A stretch of DNA of 54,966 nucleotides from a virus. Shown here piece by piece: positions 19,895 to 28,039 of this stretch (position 1 is the stretch's first letter; each line of letters starts with the position of its first letter). The DNA lies in IMG/VR virus record IMGVR_UViG_3300020156_000036, positions 1-54,966 of that record, one strand, 5' to 3'. The notes under the pieces are model-generated. The model was not told where the DNA came from. It made no database searches and saw only the letters and a program-made list of their open reading frames with translations. The translations under genes and the position numbers were made by a program.

Positions 19895-20863
19895 GTGGCA
19901 AACGAACGGGGCAAGTCGATCGACAACACCCACCTGTCGATCGATCAAGCGGAGGCTCGTGGGTTTATCCACCGCGACTACATCGCTCACTGCCTTCGCT
20001 GGACTCACGTCGCGAAGTATATGCAGAAGAGCACTGTCTATCCGCGTGCCAGGGTCCTTGACATCGGTTGTGGCGTCGACTTGCCGCTGGCTCGTCTGCT
20101 CTATTCCTCTCGCCTGATCGTGGAGGACTACGTCGGCGTGGAATACAACAAGTCGCACAAGTTCAAGACCGAACCGTTCCACACCGGCAAGTTCCCGATG
20201 TCTGCCTACGGCTCCATCGATTTCGCGCACCCTGACCAGGTGATCATCGCCAACCCGCCTGAAGGTAGCAAGCTCACCGACAACCGCGTGATGTGGTATG
20301 GCGGTGACAACGAGCAAGCCTTCCACCGCCTGCCCAACGTTTTCGTTTCCTTCGAGATGCTGGAACACATCGAACCGGGGCATGCTCGCGCGGTTATGCG
20401 CAAGGTCTATGAGATGATGGTCGCCTGCCGAGAGGACACCGGCGACAATCCCATCGGCTTCTTCAGCACACCTTGCTGGAGTCCGCGGGTTGGCGCCGCT
20501 GCTAACCACGTCAACGAGATGCTGTACGAAGCACTCGGCGCAATGTTCGAAGACCTGGGCTTCGTCATCGAAAATGTCGCTGGGACTTTCGCCAGTCAGT
20601 CCGACTACAAGGGCCAGCTGATCGCCGACGGACACCTGTCGGCCTACAACGCGCTGTCTGAACACTATGACAGCAACTACCTGGCGACCATCTTCGCACC
20701 GCTCTATCCTCACTTGGCTCGTAACGCCCTTTGGACTCTGCGCGTTCCGAAGCCCGGCCAGGAATACGAGCGCAAGTTCCTGCCGCTCGCTGAGGTCGCT
20801 GGACCTTGGACTTCGTCGGCTCACTGGGAAGACCTGGCCTCGGATGAAGCCTATGGAAGCTGA
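19895..20863 (+). CDS. SAM-dependent methyltransferase-like protein
   Basis: 322 residues from GTG 19895, chosen for AAAGGA 7 nt upstream and because the promoter's -10 (19858-19863) lies inside the longer reading. A class I methyltransferase core is visible: motif I ARVLDIGCGVDLPLARLL (about residues 51-68), an acidic residue after the next strand (DYVGVEY), and motif IV-like VIIANPPEGSKL. EMLEHIEPGHARAVM follows as in many small-molecule or nucleotide methyltransferases. No target-recognition domain is seen. Position at the head of the nucleotide operon suggests a DNA or nucleotide modification role, but the substrate is unknown. Confidence 0.7.
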   Translation: MANERGKSIDNTHLSIDQAEARGFIHRDYIAHCLRWTHVAKYMQKSTVYPRARVLDIGCGVDLPLARLLYSSRLIVEDYVGVEYNKSHKFKTEPFHTGKFPMSAYGSIDFAHPDQVIIANPPEGSKLTDNRVMWYGGDNEQAFHRLPNVFVSFEMLEHIEPGHARAVMRKVYEMMVACREDTGDNPIGFFSTPCWSPRVGAAANHVNEMLYEALGAMFEDLGFVIENVAGTFASQSDYKGQLIADGHLSAYNALSEHYDSNYLATIFAPLYPHLARNALWTLRVPKPGQEYERKFLPLAEVAGPWTSSAHWEDLASDEAYGS

Positions 20864-21788
20864 GCTCATCAACATTCAGAAACTGCCCGATGAACTTAAC
20901 GGTCAGGCTCTGGCAATCTGCATAAAGAACGTGCAAGGTTTCAACGAGCTGAGCGCCGGCACCAAGACTGATATCCACCGCGCAGTGGCTGAGGCCTTGG
21001 CTGGCGTTCACCATTCGGAGAAGGTTCAGACCGAACCACATCGAGTCTGCCAGAACTACTCCCAGATGCGCAATCAGGAAATGGCTTCGCGTATTGTGGG
21101 CATCGTCATGCCTCACTGGCGTGGCTCCGTGAAGACTGCTGCAGCTGCTCAGGTCCAGCTTATGCTGGACCGTGAGCTGACCCGCATGTGGAACGACATC
21201 GAGTCCTTCCACCACAAGTTCCGGCTCGATTATGGTGGACCGCCTCGGCCACTGCCCTTTGAGCTGGCACAGTTTCGTATCAAGTTCTTGCAAGAGGAAC
21301 TGGACGAATACGCGGCGGCGTATGAGGCTGATGACAGTCTTGAAGCACGTGAACAAATGCTGGATGCACTCGTAGACCTCGTCTACGTCGCTCTGGGTAC
21401 AGCCTATCTGCATGGGTTCAACTTTGCAGAAGCCTGGCGACGGGTCCAAGTCGCGAACATGTCCAAGGTTCGAGTCGAACGTGCTGAGGACAGCAAACGT
21501 GGAAGCAAGTTCGATGTCGTTAAACCTGAAGGCTGGAAGCCTCCTTGCCACCTTGACCTCGTGGGCGTCTTGGTTGCGCAGACTGGCGTGGCCCCTGCCG
21601 AAGGACCTGAAGCCCGACGAGCCGGGGATAACCCTGATACTGGGTCGGGGGACAGTGTTTCTGGATGGTCAGCCGATTGGGTTGGCTCAGGAAGTGAGCT
21701 TCGAGACGCACAGCTCCAAGCCGGGCAAGGCGACGAGGAAGGCGAATCTGAAACCGGACAACCAGCCGGGGACCACGACCTCTTCTGA
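20844..21788 (+). CDS. MazG-like nucleotide pyrophosphohydrolase
   Basis: About 314 residues; start ATG 20844 or 20853, inside the end of the previous gene. The MazG/all-alpha NTP-PPase signature lies in the centre: FLQEELDEYAAAYEADD with paired Glu/Asp, then ALVDLVYVALGTAYLHG and FAEAWRRVQVANMSKVR, followed by SKRGSKFDVVKPEGWKPP, the usual family end. The N-terminal 120 residues are an unrecognised helical domain. The last 80 residues are low-complexity and overlap the next gene in another frame. The enzyme would hydrolyse (d)NTPs to monophosphates and so adjust the nucleotide pool. Confidence 0.85.
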   Translation: MKPMEAELINIQKLPDELNGQALAICIKNVQGFNELSAGTKTDIHRAVAEALAGVHHSEKVQTEPHRVCQNYSQMRNQEMASRIVGIVMPHWRGSVKTAAAAQVQLMLDRELTRMWNDIESFHHKFRLDYGGPPRPLPFELAQFRIKFLQEELDEYAAAYEADDSLEAREQMLDALVDLVYVALGTAYLHGFNFAEAWRRVQVANMSKVRVERAEDSKRGSKFDVVKPEGWKPPCHLDLVGVLVAQTGVAPAEGPEARRAGDNPDTGSGDSVSGWSADWVGSGSELRDAQLQAGQGDEEGESETGQPAGDHDLF

Positions 21789-22071
21789 CGGCTTTAAGCC
21801 GACAGTAGGTAAGCAGTTCTTTGAGTGTCCCTGCTTCAGCGCTCGACCCAAGGTGGCCAACGACCGTGAGGCTTGGCTGGCCGGTCACATGTATAATGAG
21901 ATACGTGACGAACTCAACCGTCGTGGTATCTGTCCCAATCGAGGCATGGTGATCGCGCTTAAGATCGCAGCAATCATGGCTCGCAACATTGAACCTGAGG
22001 ACCGAGCCTGGGTCGAGCCCCAGCTGCACGAGTTCTTTGACCATGAACTAGCCCACAACCCGAGCATGTAA
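21514..22071 (+). CDS. Hypothetical protein overlapping the MazG gene
   Basis: 185 residues from ATG 21514 (GGAAGCAAGTTCG upstream), so its first 275 nt lie within the MazG reading in another frame. The part after residue 40 is convincing (GITLILGRGTVFLDGQPIGL, then a Cys pair in FECPCFSARP). The C-terminal helix region contains NRRGICPNRGMVIALKIAAI. A start further downstream is possible. No family recognised. Confidence 0.6.
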   Translation: MSLNLKAGSLLATLTSWASWLRRLAWPLPKDLKPDEPGITLILGRGTVFLDGQPIGLAQEVSFETHSSKPGKATRKANLKPDNQPGTTTSSDGFKPTVGKQFFECPCFSARPKVANDREAWLAGHMYNEIRDELNRRGICPNRGMVIALKIAAIMARNIEPEDRAWVEPQLHEFFDHELAHNPSM

Positions 22072-22072
22072 G

Positions 22073-23062
22073 ATGAAGCACCCTGTGATCGTTCTCGAGG
22101 GCGCTGACTGCGCCGGTAAATCCACTTTGGGTGAGTTCTTGCGAGGCAAGTGGGGCGGCGCTCTCATCCACGCTACGTATCGCTTCCCCAACCAAATGTT
22201 CGACTACCACACGGCGCTGCTGGAGAAGGTGTTAAAGCTCCGTGAGCAAGGTCCAGTCATCCTTGATCGTTGGTGGCCGTCAGAGCTGATATATGCTGAC
22301 GTATTTCGCGGTGGTTCTCGCTGGCCCATGGGTGGTCGAATGCTGGACCGTGTCGCTCTGAAGCACGGGTTCATCTATGTCGGCTGCATTCCATCTGACG
22401 ACGGCTGGCATACGCGTGTGTTCAACGAACGGGCCGAGGCTGGCGGTGAGATGTATACTCGCAACGAAGGCGTCGCAGACCAGTATAAACAGTGGCATCA
22501 CCGTATGGTATGGCGCCCTGACTACCGGCGTTATGATGTCTGCACCCATGGCCAAGATATGTCAGGTTACGCCGACATTCTCCTCCAAGCTCATGAGACA
22601 GTTCAGCGAGACCTGCCGCCCCAGTTTCTTGATCGGACTTATCGCCAGATCGCCGGCAATCCTCGTTCACCACTGGTCATGATACTGGGTGAACGGTCCA
22701 ATCCGAAAGGCAGACACCACGTCTGGCCGTTCTTCGAACACGCTCATTCGTCTTTATGGGTGACTCAGGCCGCGGCAAACGCCGGTCTGAAAGAAGAACG
22801 CATCTGCTGGTATAACGTGCTGCCAGAGGACGGTAATGATCGCTACGTGGTTAGTGGGCTGCGAACAGTCTATGATATCGTAAAACCGCATTATGTGTTG
22901 GCTCTGGGTCGAACGGCTCAGATGATGTGCGTAAAGGCTGGTATGATGGTACCGGAACATGGCTATCGAGCACTGCCCCATCCCGCATACGTCAAGCGGT
23001 TCCAGAACGGCAACATGTCGAGTTACATCGATATGTTTGAAACCATGATCAGAGAAGGTTAA
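22073..23062 (+). CDS. Deoxynucleotide kinase fused to a uracil-DNA-glycosylase-like domain
   Basis: 329 residues. Residues 1-200 are a thymidylate-kinase-type P-loop domain: EGADCAGKST (Walker A, about residues 9-18) and VILDRWWPSELIYAD (DR-type motif). Residues 205-329 look like a family 4/5 UDG fold: VMILGERSNP, WPFFEHAHSSLW, ICWYNVLP (Asn), YVLALGRTAQ and LPHPAYVKRF (His-Pro). The two activities in one chain suggest handling of an unusual deoxynucleotide. It starts 1 nt after the previous stop and is followed by the ThyA-like gene. The kinase call is secure; the glycosylase-like call is by motif order only. Confidence 0.8.
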   Translation: MKHPVIVLEGADCAGKSTLGEFLRGKWGGALIHATYRFPNQMFDYHTALLEKVLKLREQGPVILDRWWPSELIYADVFRGGSRWPMGGRMLDRVALKHGFIYVGCIPSDDGWHTRVFNERAEAGGEMYTRNEGVADQYKQWHHRMVWRPDYRRYDVCTHGQDMSGYADILLQAHETVQRDLPPQFLDRTYRQIAGNPRSPLVMILGERSNPKGRHHVWPFFEHAHSSLWVTQAAANAGLKEERICWYNVLPEDGNDRYVVSGLRTVYDIVKPHYVLALGRTAQMMCVKAGMMVPEHGYRALPHPAYVKRFQNGNMSSYIDMFETMIREG

Positions 23063-23065
23063 ACC

Positions 23066-23878
23066 ATGATCGGATACGACACTGCAGATCACGTCTGGCT
23101 CGACCTGCTCGATCACATTAACCGGGTTGGCGAGCCGCATGCTCCGCGTGGTATCGGCACCCGCGAAATACTAGGTTATCAAACCCGAGTCGATATGCGG
23201 TTCCCAATCGTTACGAACCCTGACCGCAAGATGGGTTATAAGTTCATGGCTGCCGAGGCTGCCTGGATACTCTCGGGTGATAATCGTGTATCGACCATCA
23301 GTCCGTTCTCCCGGGCCATCTCCTCATTCAGCGATGATGGCGAAACATTCTTCGGAGCTTATGGCCCCAAGATCATCGACCAGTTGGCCTACGCCGTGAA
23401 GACACTTGAGCAGGACCCAGACTCCCGCCAAGCGGTTATCAACATCTGGCGCGAGAATCCGCCGAAGTCGAAAGACATTCCCTGCAGCATCTCGGTTCAG
23501 TTTCTGATCAGGAACAACAAGCTGCACTGTCAGTACACCATGCGCTCTTCCGACGCGTGGTTAGGCTGGGTTTACGACGTCTTCAACTTCAGCATGCTGA
23601 GTGGCGTCGTGCTGCTAGGACTTAGCGAGAGGTTCCCACAACTGGAACTGGGTCACCTTACACTCACGGCTGGGTCGCAGCACCTTTACGACCGAGACCG
23701 GGAAGGTTATTCTGCTGTGTTGACCGGCAGTCGCGAACGCTGGCGGTATTTCCCCTTCAACCCTCGTGCCCAGTTTAGGCATGGCAATCACCTTGTGTCG
23801 GTTCTGTGGAATGCAGCTCACGGCGGTGGCGCACTTCAGCTGGCTCAGACTGGCTGGAACCTTGACGAGGTGAACTGA
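23066..23878 (+). CDS. ThyA-family enzyme, probable dCMP hydroxymethylase
   Basis: 270 residues of thymidylate synthase fold. Key residues: R121 (SRQAV), catalytic C140 (DIPCSISVQF), R160-S-S-D163 (MRSSDAWLG) and H-x-Y in QHLYDRD. E. coli ThyA has Asn 31 residues after its cysteine; this protein has Asp (D171, VYDVFNF), which is the residue that marks dCMP hydroxymethylases such as T4 gp42. A separate ThyX further down can make dTMP, so this copy is free for another reaction. Product would be 5-hydroxymethyl-dCMP. Possible alternative: dUMP hydroxymethylase. Confidence 0.8.
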   Translation: MIGYDTADHVWLDLLDHINRVGEPHAPRGIGTREILGYQTRVDMRFPIVTNPDRKMGYKFMAAEAAWILSGDNRVSTISPFSRAISSFSDDGETFFGAYGPKIIDQLAYAVKTLEQDPDSRQAVINIWRENPPKSKDIPCSISVQFLIRNNKLHCQYTMRSSDAWLGWVYDVFNFSMLSGVVLLGLSERFPQLELGHLTLTAGSQHLYDRDREGYSAVLTGSRERWRYFPFNPRAQFRHGNHLVSVLWNAAHGGGALQLAQTGWNLDEVN

Positions 23879-24366
23879 TGAGACCATCATCTGATGAAAA
23901 CTACATCGAACAAGCTCTCGTCATCGCTAAACGTGCGACCTGCGCTCGTCGATCGGTGGCTTGTATCCTTGTGGATGTTCACAAGCAGATTCTATCCACC
24001 GGTTATAACGGTCCCGCAGCTGGTGAAGCACACTGCATTGATCACCCTTGCGCGGGCGCTCATCTGGCTTCTGGAACTGGTCTCAGCGTGTGTGAAGCTA
24101 TTCACGCTGAAGCCAACGCCCTCCTCCAGTGCCGAGATAAGTTCGCCATTCATACCGCCTACGTAACCACACCGCCATGCCGCGACTGCGTAAAGCTGTT
24201 GATGAATACAGGGTGCCGTCGCATCGTGTTCGTGGGCGACTATCCGCAGATGGAAGAGGCGCGAGAACTGTGGCAGCGCAACAACCTGGAACATCCTCTA
24301 TCGACCATAGACCCTACAATCACCTATCCTGATAAACGCAATCGTGAATGGGTCCGCCTTGGTTAA
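23878..24366 (+). CDS. dCMP deaminase
   Basis: 162 residues. Zinc and catalytic motifs HAEANALL (His and proton-shuttling Glu) and TTPPCRDCVK (two Cys) are in the family order. RRSVACILVDVHKQILSTGY is the usual N-terminal strand pair. It converts dCMP to dUMP, the substrate of ThyX in this operon. It starts with TGATG coupling to the hydroxymethylase-like gene, so both compete for dCMP. Confidence 0.92.
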   Translation: MRPSSDENYIEQALVIAKRATCARRSVACILVDVHKQILSTGYNGPAAGEAHCIDHPCAGAHLASGTGLSVCEAIHAEANALLQCRDKFAIHTAYVTTPPCRDCVKLLMNTGCRRIVFVGDYPQMEEARELWQRNNLEHPLSTIDPTITYPDKRNREWVRLG

Positions 24367-26446
24367 GGTCCGGAAAGCCAAAGCGTACCGACATCCTGAT
24401 CAGCTTCCACTGATCACGCCTGATGCTGACTGGGTGGCACCTGAACAAGCAGATTGGATTGATTTCCGAGACTGCAAGTACTTGGGTCTTGATACCGAGA
24501 CCCATGACCCTGGTCTGACCGAGCACGGCCCGGGGTTTATCCGTGGCGACGCTTATCTATGCGGCTTCTCGTTGGCTGATGAGAATGGTCGTAAGATATA
24601 TCTGCCTGTCGGTCACGCCGAGGGCAATGTTGACAAGCAAAAAGCCCTCGAATATCTGAGATATCAACTCAAGCGACCTGGCCTCGTCAAGGTTGCTGCC
24701 AACGCCATGTATGAGCTCGAGGTTTTGTGGTCAGAAGGTCTGGAGATACCGGGCGAGCTTCGTGATGTACAGATTGCCGAACCCTTGCTTGATGAAGACA
24801 AGGCTACAGGATACAGCCTGGATGTCTTGGCAAACGAATATCTTGGCCGGCGTAAGAACGAGCAAAAGTTGAAGGAGGCTGGCGCCGCTTACGGCGGGGA
24901 TAAGGCGAACGTTAAGGCGATGGCGGCGATTATGCCTGCCAAGTATTGGGGTGAGTACGGTGAGGATGACGCTGACCTTCCTGTCCAGATTTATCTTAAG
25001 CAGTTAGAGCGCATCAAGGCTGAAGACCTACAAAGTATCTTCGACCTAGAAACCCGACTTCAACGCGTACTCTTTAAGATGCGCTTGCATGGGGTGGCTG
25101 TCGATCTAGACTACGCTGAGCGCTTGGCTAAGCAGACTCGCGAAGAAGAAGACAGACTTCTGAAATGGCTTCACCGAGAAGCTCACTGGGACTTCAACCC
25201 ATTCAGTGGCAGTGATTGTCATGCGGTGATGCTGAAACGCGGCTTTGAAGGTCCATACAACAAGCCTACGAAGAAGCATCCAGGCGGCGCGCCTTCGATC
25301 ACCAATGAGTGGCTGCAGGAGATTGGTCATGTCGACCCGGACACGAAACAGCCTTCCGGTTCCGGTGACGAGCTGGCGGCTAACCTATATGAGCTACGAC
25401 GCATCAACAAGATGCGGAAAGATTTCCTTGAGGGCGCTATTCTCGAGCGAAACGTGTGTGGTCGACTACACCCTCAATGGCATCAGCTTCGCGAGTATGA
25501 TGAAGAGGGTAAACGCACTCGCGGAACTCGATCGGGACGGATTGCTGCAAGTAAGCCGAATCTTACGAATGTCCCGGCACGAGACCCGGTGTGGGGGCGT
25601 CGCGTCCGTGGATGTTTCGTGGCTGACAAAGGAAAGCGATGGTTCAAGTTTGACTATTCCCAGCAAGAACCCCGCTTCCTGCTCCATTTCGCCTACTTGA
25701 TGGACCAACTGCCAAGGCATCTTGGCGGTGAGCCAATGCCTGGTGCTGCTGAGGCTGTTAAACGCTGGTGCGACGACCCCACGATCGACTATCACCAGAT
25801 GGTTGCCGATCTGATTGAGGAACGGTCTGGTAAGCCAATGAAGCGCCGTCCCGCTAAGGATATCAACCTTGGCGGTGCGTACGGCATGGGTTTCATGAAG
25901 CTGTTCAACAAGCTCAAGGTTCACTTCCCAGGCTTGACGACTGACATGTGTAAGGAAATCTTGGCTACCTACCATGAAGGTGTGCCTTACGTAAAGTCGA
26001 TGAGCAACTCCTGTATGAGGCGTGTTGAGGAGAAAGGCTTCATCCGAACCATTCTCGGTCGACGGCGCCGGTTCAACCGATGGGAGAAGAAGAGCTGGGG
26101 CAATAAGGATGACGGCTACAGCTGGACTTACGGCAGTTATGAAGAAGCGGTCGCCGAGTGGGGTGCCGAGAATGTTCAACGTGCTGGCATTCACAAGGCT
26201 TTGAACGCGCTTATTCAAGGCAGCGCCGGTGATCAAATGAAACTGACGCTGTGTCTACTGGATGACGAGGGGCTCACTCCTCAAATCCAGGTGTATGACG
26301 AACTAGACGGTTCATGGGAAACTCCCGAAGAAGTTCGACGCATCGTGCACATCATGACGCATTCTGTGGAACTTGTCGTACCTCACCTCGTGGAACCTGA
26401 GGTTGGTTCTAGCTGGGGTAATCTGAAGGATTGGGTTGATGGGTGA
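24344..26446 (+). CDS. Family A DNA polymerase with 3'-5' exonuclease
   Basis: 700 residues, replicative polymerase. The exonuclease ExoI motif LGLDTETHD has D50 and E52. The polymerase motifs are A, KFDYSQQEPRFLL (about residue 433), B, KDINLGGAYGMGF (about 505; the usual KxxxF/Y helix) and C, VYDELDG (about 651). No 5'-nuclease domain, as in other phage enzymes of this type. Start GTG 24344 overlaps the deaminase end by 23 nt with no clear ribosome-binding site; the downstream TTG at 24359 is an alternative. Confidence 0.93.
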   Translation: MNGSALVKVRKAKAYRHPDQLPLITPDADWVAPEQADWIDFRDCKYLGLDTETHDPGLTEHGPGFIRGDAYLCGFSLADENGRKIYLPVGHAEGNVDKQKALEYLRYQLKRPGLVKVAANAMYELEVLWSEGLEIPGELRDVQIAEPLLDEDKATGYSLDVLANEYLGRRKNEQKLKEAGAAYGGDKANVKAMAAIMPAKYWGEYGEDDADLPVQIYLKQLERIKAEDLQSIFDLETRLQRVLFKMRLHGVAVDLDYAERLAKQTREEEDRLLKWLHREAHWDFNPFSGSDCHAVMLKRGFEGPYNKPTKKHPGGAPSITNEWLQEIGHVDPDTKQPSGSGDELAANLYELRRINKMRKDFLEGAILERNVCGRLHPQWHQLREYDEEGKRTRGTRSGRIAASKPNLTNVPARDPVWGRRVRGCFVADKGKRWFKFDYSQQEPRFLLHFAYLMDQLPRHLGGEPMPGAAEAVKRWCDDPTIDYHQMVADLIEERSGKPMKRRPAKDINLGGAYGMGFMKLFNKLKVHFPGLTTDMCKEILATYHEGVPYVKSMSNSCMRRVEEKGFIRTILGRRRRFNRWEKKSWGNKDDGYSWTYGSYEEAVAEWGAENVQRAGIHKALNALIQGSAGDQMKLTLCLLDDEGLTPQIQVYDELDGSWETPEEVRRIVHIMTHSVELVVPHLVEPEVGSSWGNLKDWVDG

Positions 26447-26687
26447 TATGGTCGAAGACTTCAAGCTTCTGAAACAACGCGACAAAGAACGGCGCGAGCG
26501 AAACTGGCGCAATGCTGATTCAGAAGGCTGGACTCAACACACTCCGTACCATTGGTCACGACAGCTTAACGGCAAGCGTCTTGACTACTGGCCTAGTCGA
26601 AACAAGTTTCAATACGATGGTGGCCGCGTTATGGTAGGCGACGTCGTTGGTTTTATTCGCAAAAGAGAGAAGAACAATGCAGGTTAA
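26439..26687 (+). CDS. Hypothetical protein, 82 aa
   Basis: ATG 26439 lies inside the polymerase end and follows AAGGA by 8 nt. Basic N-terminal helix (KLLKQRDKERRERNWRNADS), then WSRQLNGKRLDYWPSRNKFQ, a pattern seen in many short phage proteins with the strand order F-Q-Y-x-G-x-x-x-x-G-D-V. It overlaps ThyX by 11 nt. Function unknown. Confidence 0.75.
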   Translation: MGDMVEDFKLLKQRDKERRERNWRNADSEGWTQHTPYHWSRQLNGKRLDYWPSRNKFQYDGGRVMVGDVVGFIRKREKNNAG

Positions 26688-27357
26688 GTACGTGGACCAT
26701 CTTGGCAGTGACCTGTTTGTTGCCAACGCTGCTCGCAAGTCTTTTGGAGCTGGTTATGAAACATGGTCAGATGTCCCTCGAACAGCTCGCGGTCGTTCCG
26801 ATGGTGAGCTTGTGGCAAGCCTTGCACGTGATGGCCACCTGCTCCCCTTCCGACATCCACACATCACGATTGAATGCGATGCGCCGATACCTGTGGCTCG
26901 GCAACTCGGCAAACATCAGGTCGGCCTGGATTGGTCAGAGATTAGCCGACGATACAAGACGAAGGGCATCGAGTTCTACCGCATTGGAACGCGTTGGCGT
27001 GGCGACGTAAAGGACCGGCGCCAAGGTAGTGGTGGGCTGATTGACCCTGAAACTCAGCTAGTGCTTGAGTCAATCGAAACCCACGTTATCAGAACCTGTG
27101 TCGAAGCCTATGAAGAGGCCTTGACACTAGGAGCTAGCCCAGAACAAGCCCGTTTTCTGCTACCGCAATCCATGGAGGTCTCATGGACCTGGACAGGCAG
27201 CCTGTTGGCTTTCGCGCATCTCTATAACCAGCGCACCCATCCTGATGCTCAGACGGAGACTCGTGACTTTGCTGAGCAATGCGGCCAGATCATGGCAAGG
27301 CATTTCCCTGTGTCGTGGCTTGCTCTCACTGGTGTTGAGTATGCGAACCTGGACTGA
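26677..27357 (+). CDS. thyX: Flavin-dependent thymidylate synthase
   Basis: 226 residues from ATG 26677. It makes dTMP from dUMP with FAD and methylene-tetrahydrofolate. LPFRHPHITIECDAPIPVAR is the typical start of the core. The ThyX signature is ARQLGKHQVGLDWSEISRRY (about residues 68-87), with Lys-His-Gln where most enzymes have Arg-His-Arg. Later motifs QARFLLPQSMEVSWTWTGSL and LYNQRTHPDAQTETRDFAEQ fit the family. Its presence next to a ThyA homologue implies that the ThyA copy does something else. Confidence 0.9.
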   Translation: MQVKYVDHLGSDLFVANAARKSFGAGYETWSDVPRTARGRSDGELVASLARDGHLLPFRHPHITIECDAPIPVARQLGKHQVGLDWSEISRRYKTKGIEFYRIGTRWRGDVKDRRQGSGGLIDPETQLVLESIETHVIRTCVEAYEEALTLGASPEQARFLLPQSMEVSWTWTGSLLAFAHLYNQRTHPDAQTETRDFAEQCGQIMARHFPVSWLALTGVEYANLD

Positions 27358-27577
27358 GCTTGAAAAAGCGAAACTTCGCCGACTTAAAGTCGAAGGTGTG
27401 AAGCTGCCTGAGATTATGCGACAGCTGAATAAGACCAAAGGCCAGGTCTGCGGGCAGTGGAATCGCATGAACGGCTACAAGGTACCTAGTCGCAAGAAAA
27501 TAGATAACCGAGGCGATCGGACCATGTGGACTGATGAGTCTCTTACTGAACGCTGGGCGGACCGTCGCCGTGCTTGA
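27341..27577 (+). CDS. GcrA-like helix-turn-helix protein
   Basis: 78 residues from ATG 27341, overlapping ThyX by 17 nt. MRTWTELEKAKLRRLKVEGV and then LPEIMRQLNKTKGQVCGQWN is a three-helix DNA-binding pattern like GcrA, the alphaproteobacterial cell-cycle regulator (W-T-x-x-x...L-x-x-L...S/P-x-I-x-x-x-L...V-x-x-x-x-x-R). The rest is basic with a second WTDESL. It lacks the C-terminal sigma-interacting region of full GcrA. Phage homologues could retune host transcription. Confidence 0.65.
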   Translation: MRTWTELEKAKLRRLKVEGVKLPEIMRQLNKTKGQVCGQWNRMNGYKVPSRKKIDNRGDRTMWTDESLTERWADRRRA

Positions 27578-27983
27578 ACAGGATTTCGCCAATGACCATG
27601 TCTTGCCCCGCTTACGAGCCAAAGGCCACGCTGTCCATGTACAGAATAGCGCTGAGACTGGCACTCCGGACATCAACTACGCTGTCTTCCCCAGGCAAGG
27701 CTGGATTGAAGTTAAGGTTGCCAAGTCCGGTTGGCTATACTTTGAAAAGTTCCAGATACCTTGGATACGGCGCCGTCACCGGGCATTCCCATTCAGTGTA
27801 TGGGTACTGGCAAGGATTGGACCAGAGGCTGCACTATATAGCGCTGAGGCGATTCTTGGGGCTGACCGCGAGCCTTACCGCAAGTGGACACGATGTCGCG
27901 TCGATGGCCTCGAAAGCGTTGCACGAACAGGGCTTTCTGACGATTGGTCACACATAATGTCGGTACTTACCGACCCTTCGTAG
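27570..27983 (+). CDS. VRR-NUC-type nuclease
   Basis: 137 residues from GTG 27570; an ATG at 27534 would add 12 residues inside the previous gene. The catalytic core reads HVQNSAETGTPDINYAVFPR, GWIEVKVAKSGWLYFEKFQI: G-x-P-D followed by E-V-K is the PD-(D/E)xK signature of VRR nucleases. Such small enzymes act on branched or flap DNA in phage replication or recombination. The TAG stop is followed immediately by the TTTACA of the next promoter. Confidence 0.75.
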   Translation: MLEQDFANDHVLPRLRAKGHAVHVQNSAETGTPDINYAVFPRQGWIEVKVAKSGWLYFEKFQIPWIRRRHRAFPFSVWVLARIGPEAALYSAEAILGADREPYRKWTRCRVDGLESVARTGLSDDWSHIMSVLTDPS

Positions 27984-28011
27984 TTTACATCGCGTCCAGA
28001 GACGCTATAAT
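27984..28011 (+). promoter_or_regulatory. Strong promoter before gene 28040
   Basis: TTTACA (27984-27989), 16-bp spacer, TATAAT (28006-28011). The -10 is a perfect consensus. It is followed by CACGTGGAGCAGAAAC before ATG 28040, the plus-strand version of the recurrent leader. Confidence 0.75.
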
Positions 28012-28039
28012 CGAACAATCATACACGTGGAGCAGAAAC

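Noticed and set aside
19880-21551. Long minus-strand frames (about 331 and 328 codons) opposite the methyltransferase and MazG genes
   Set aside because: Antisense shadows; no promoter or start signal and the plus-strand proteins carry clear motifs.
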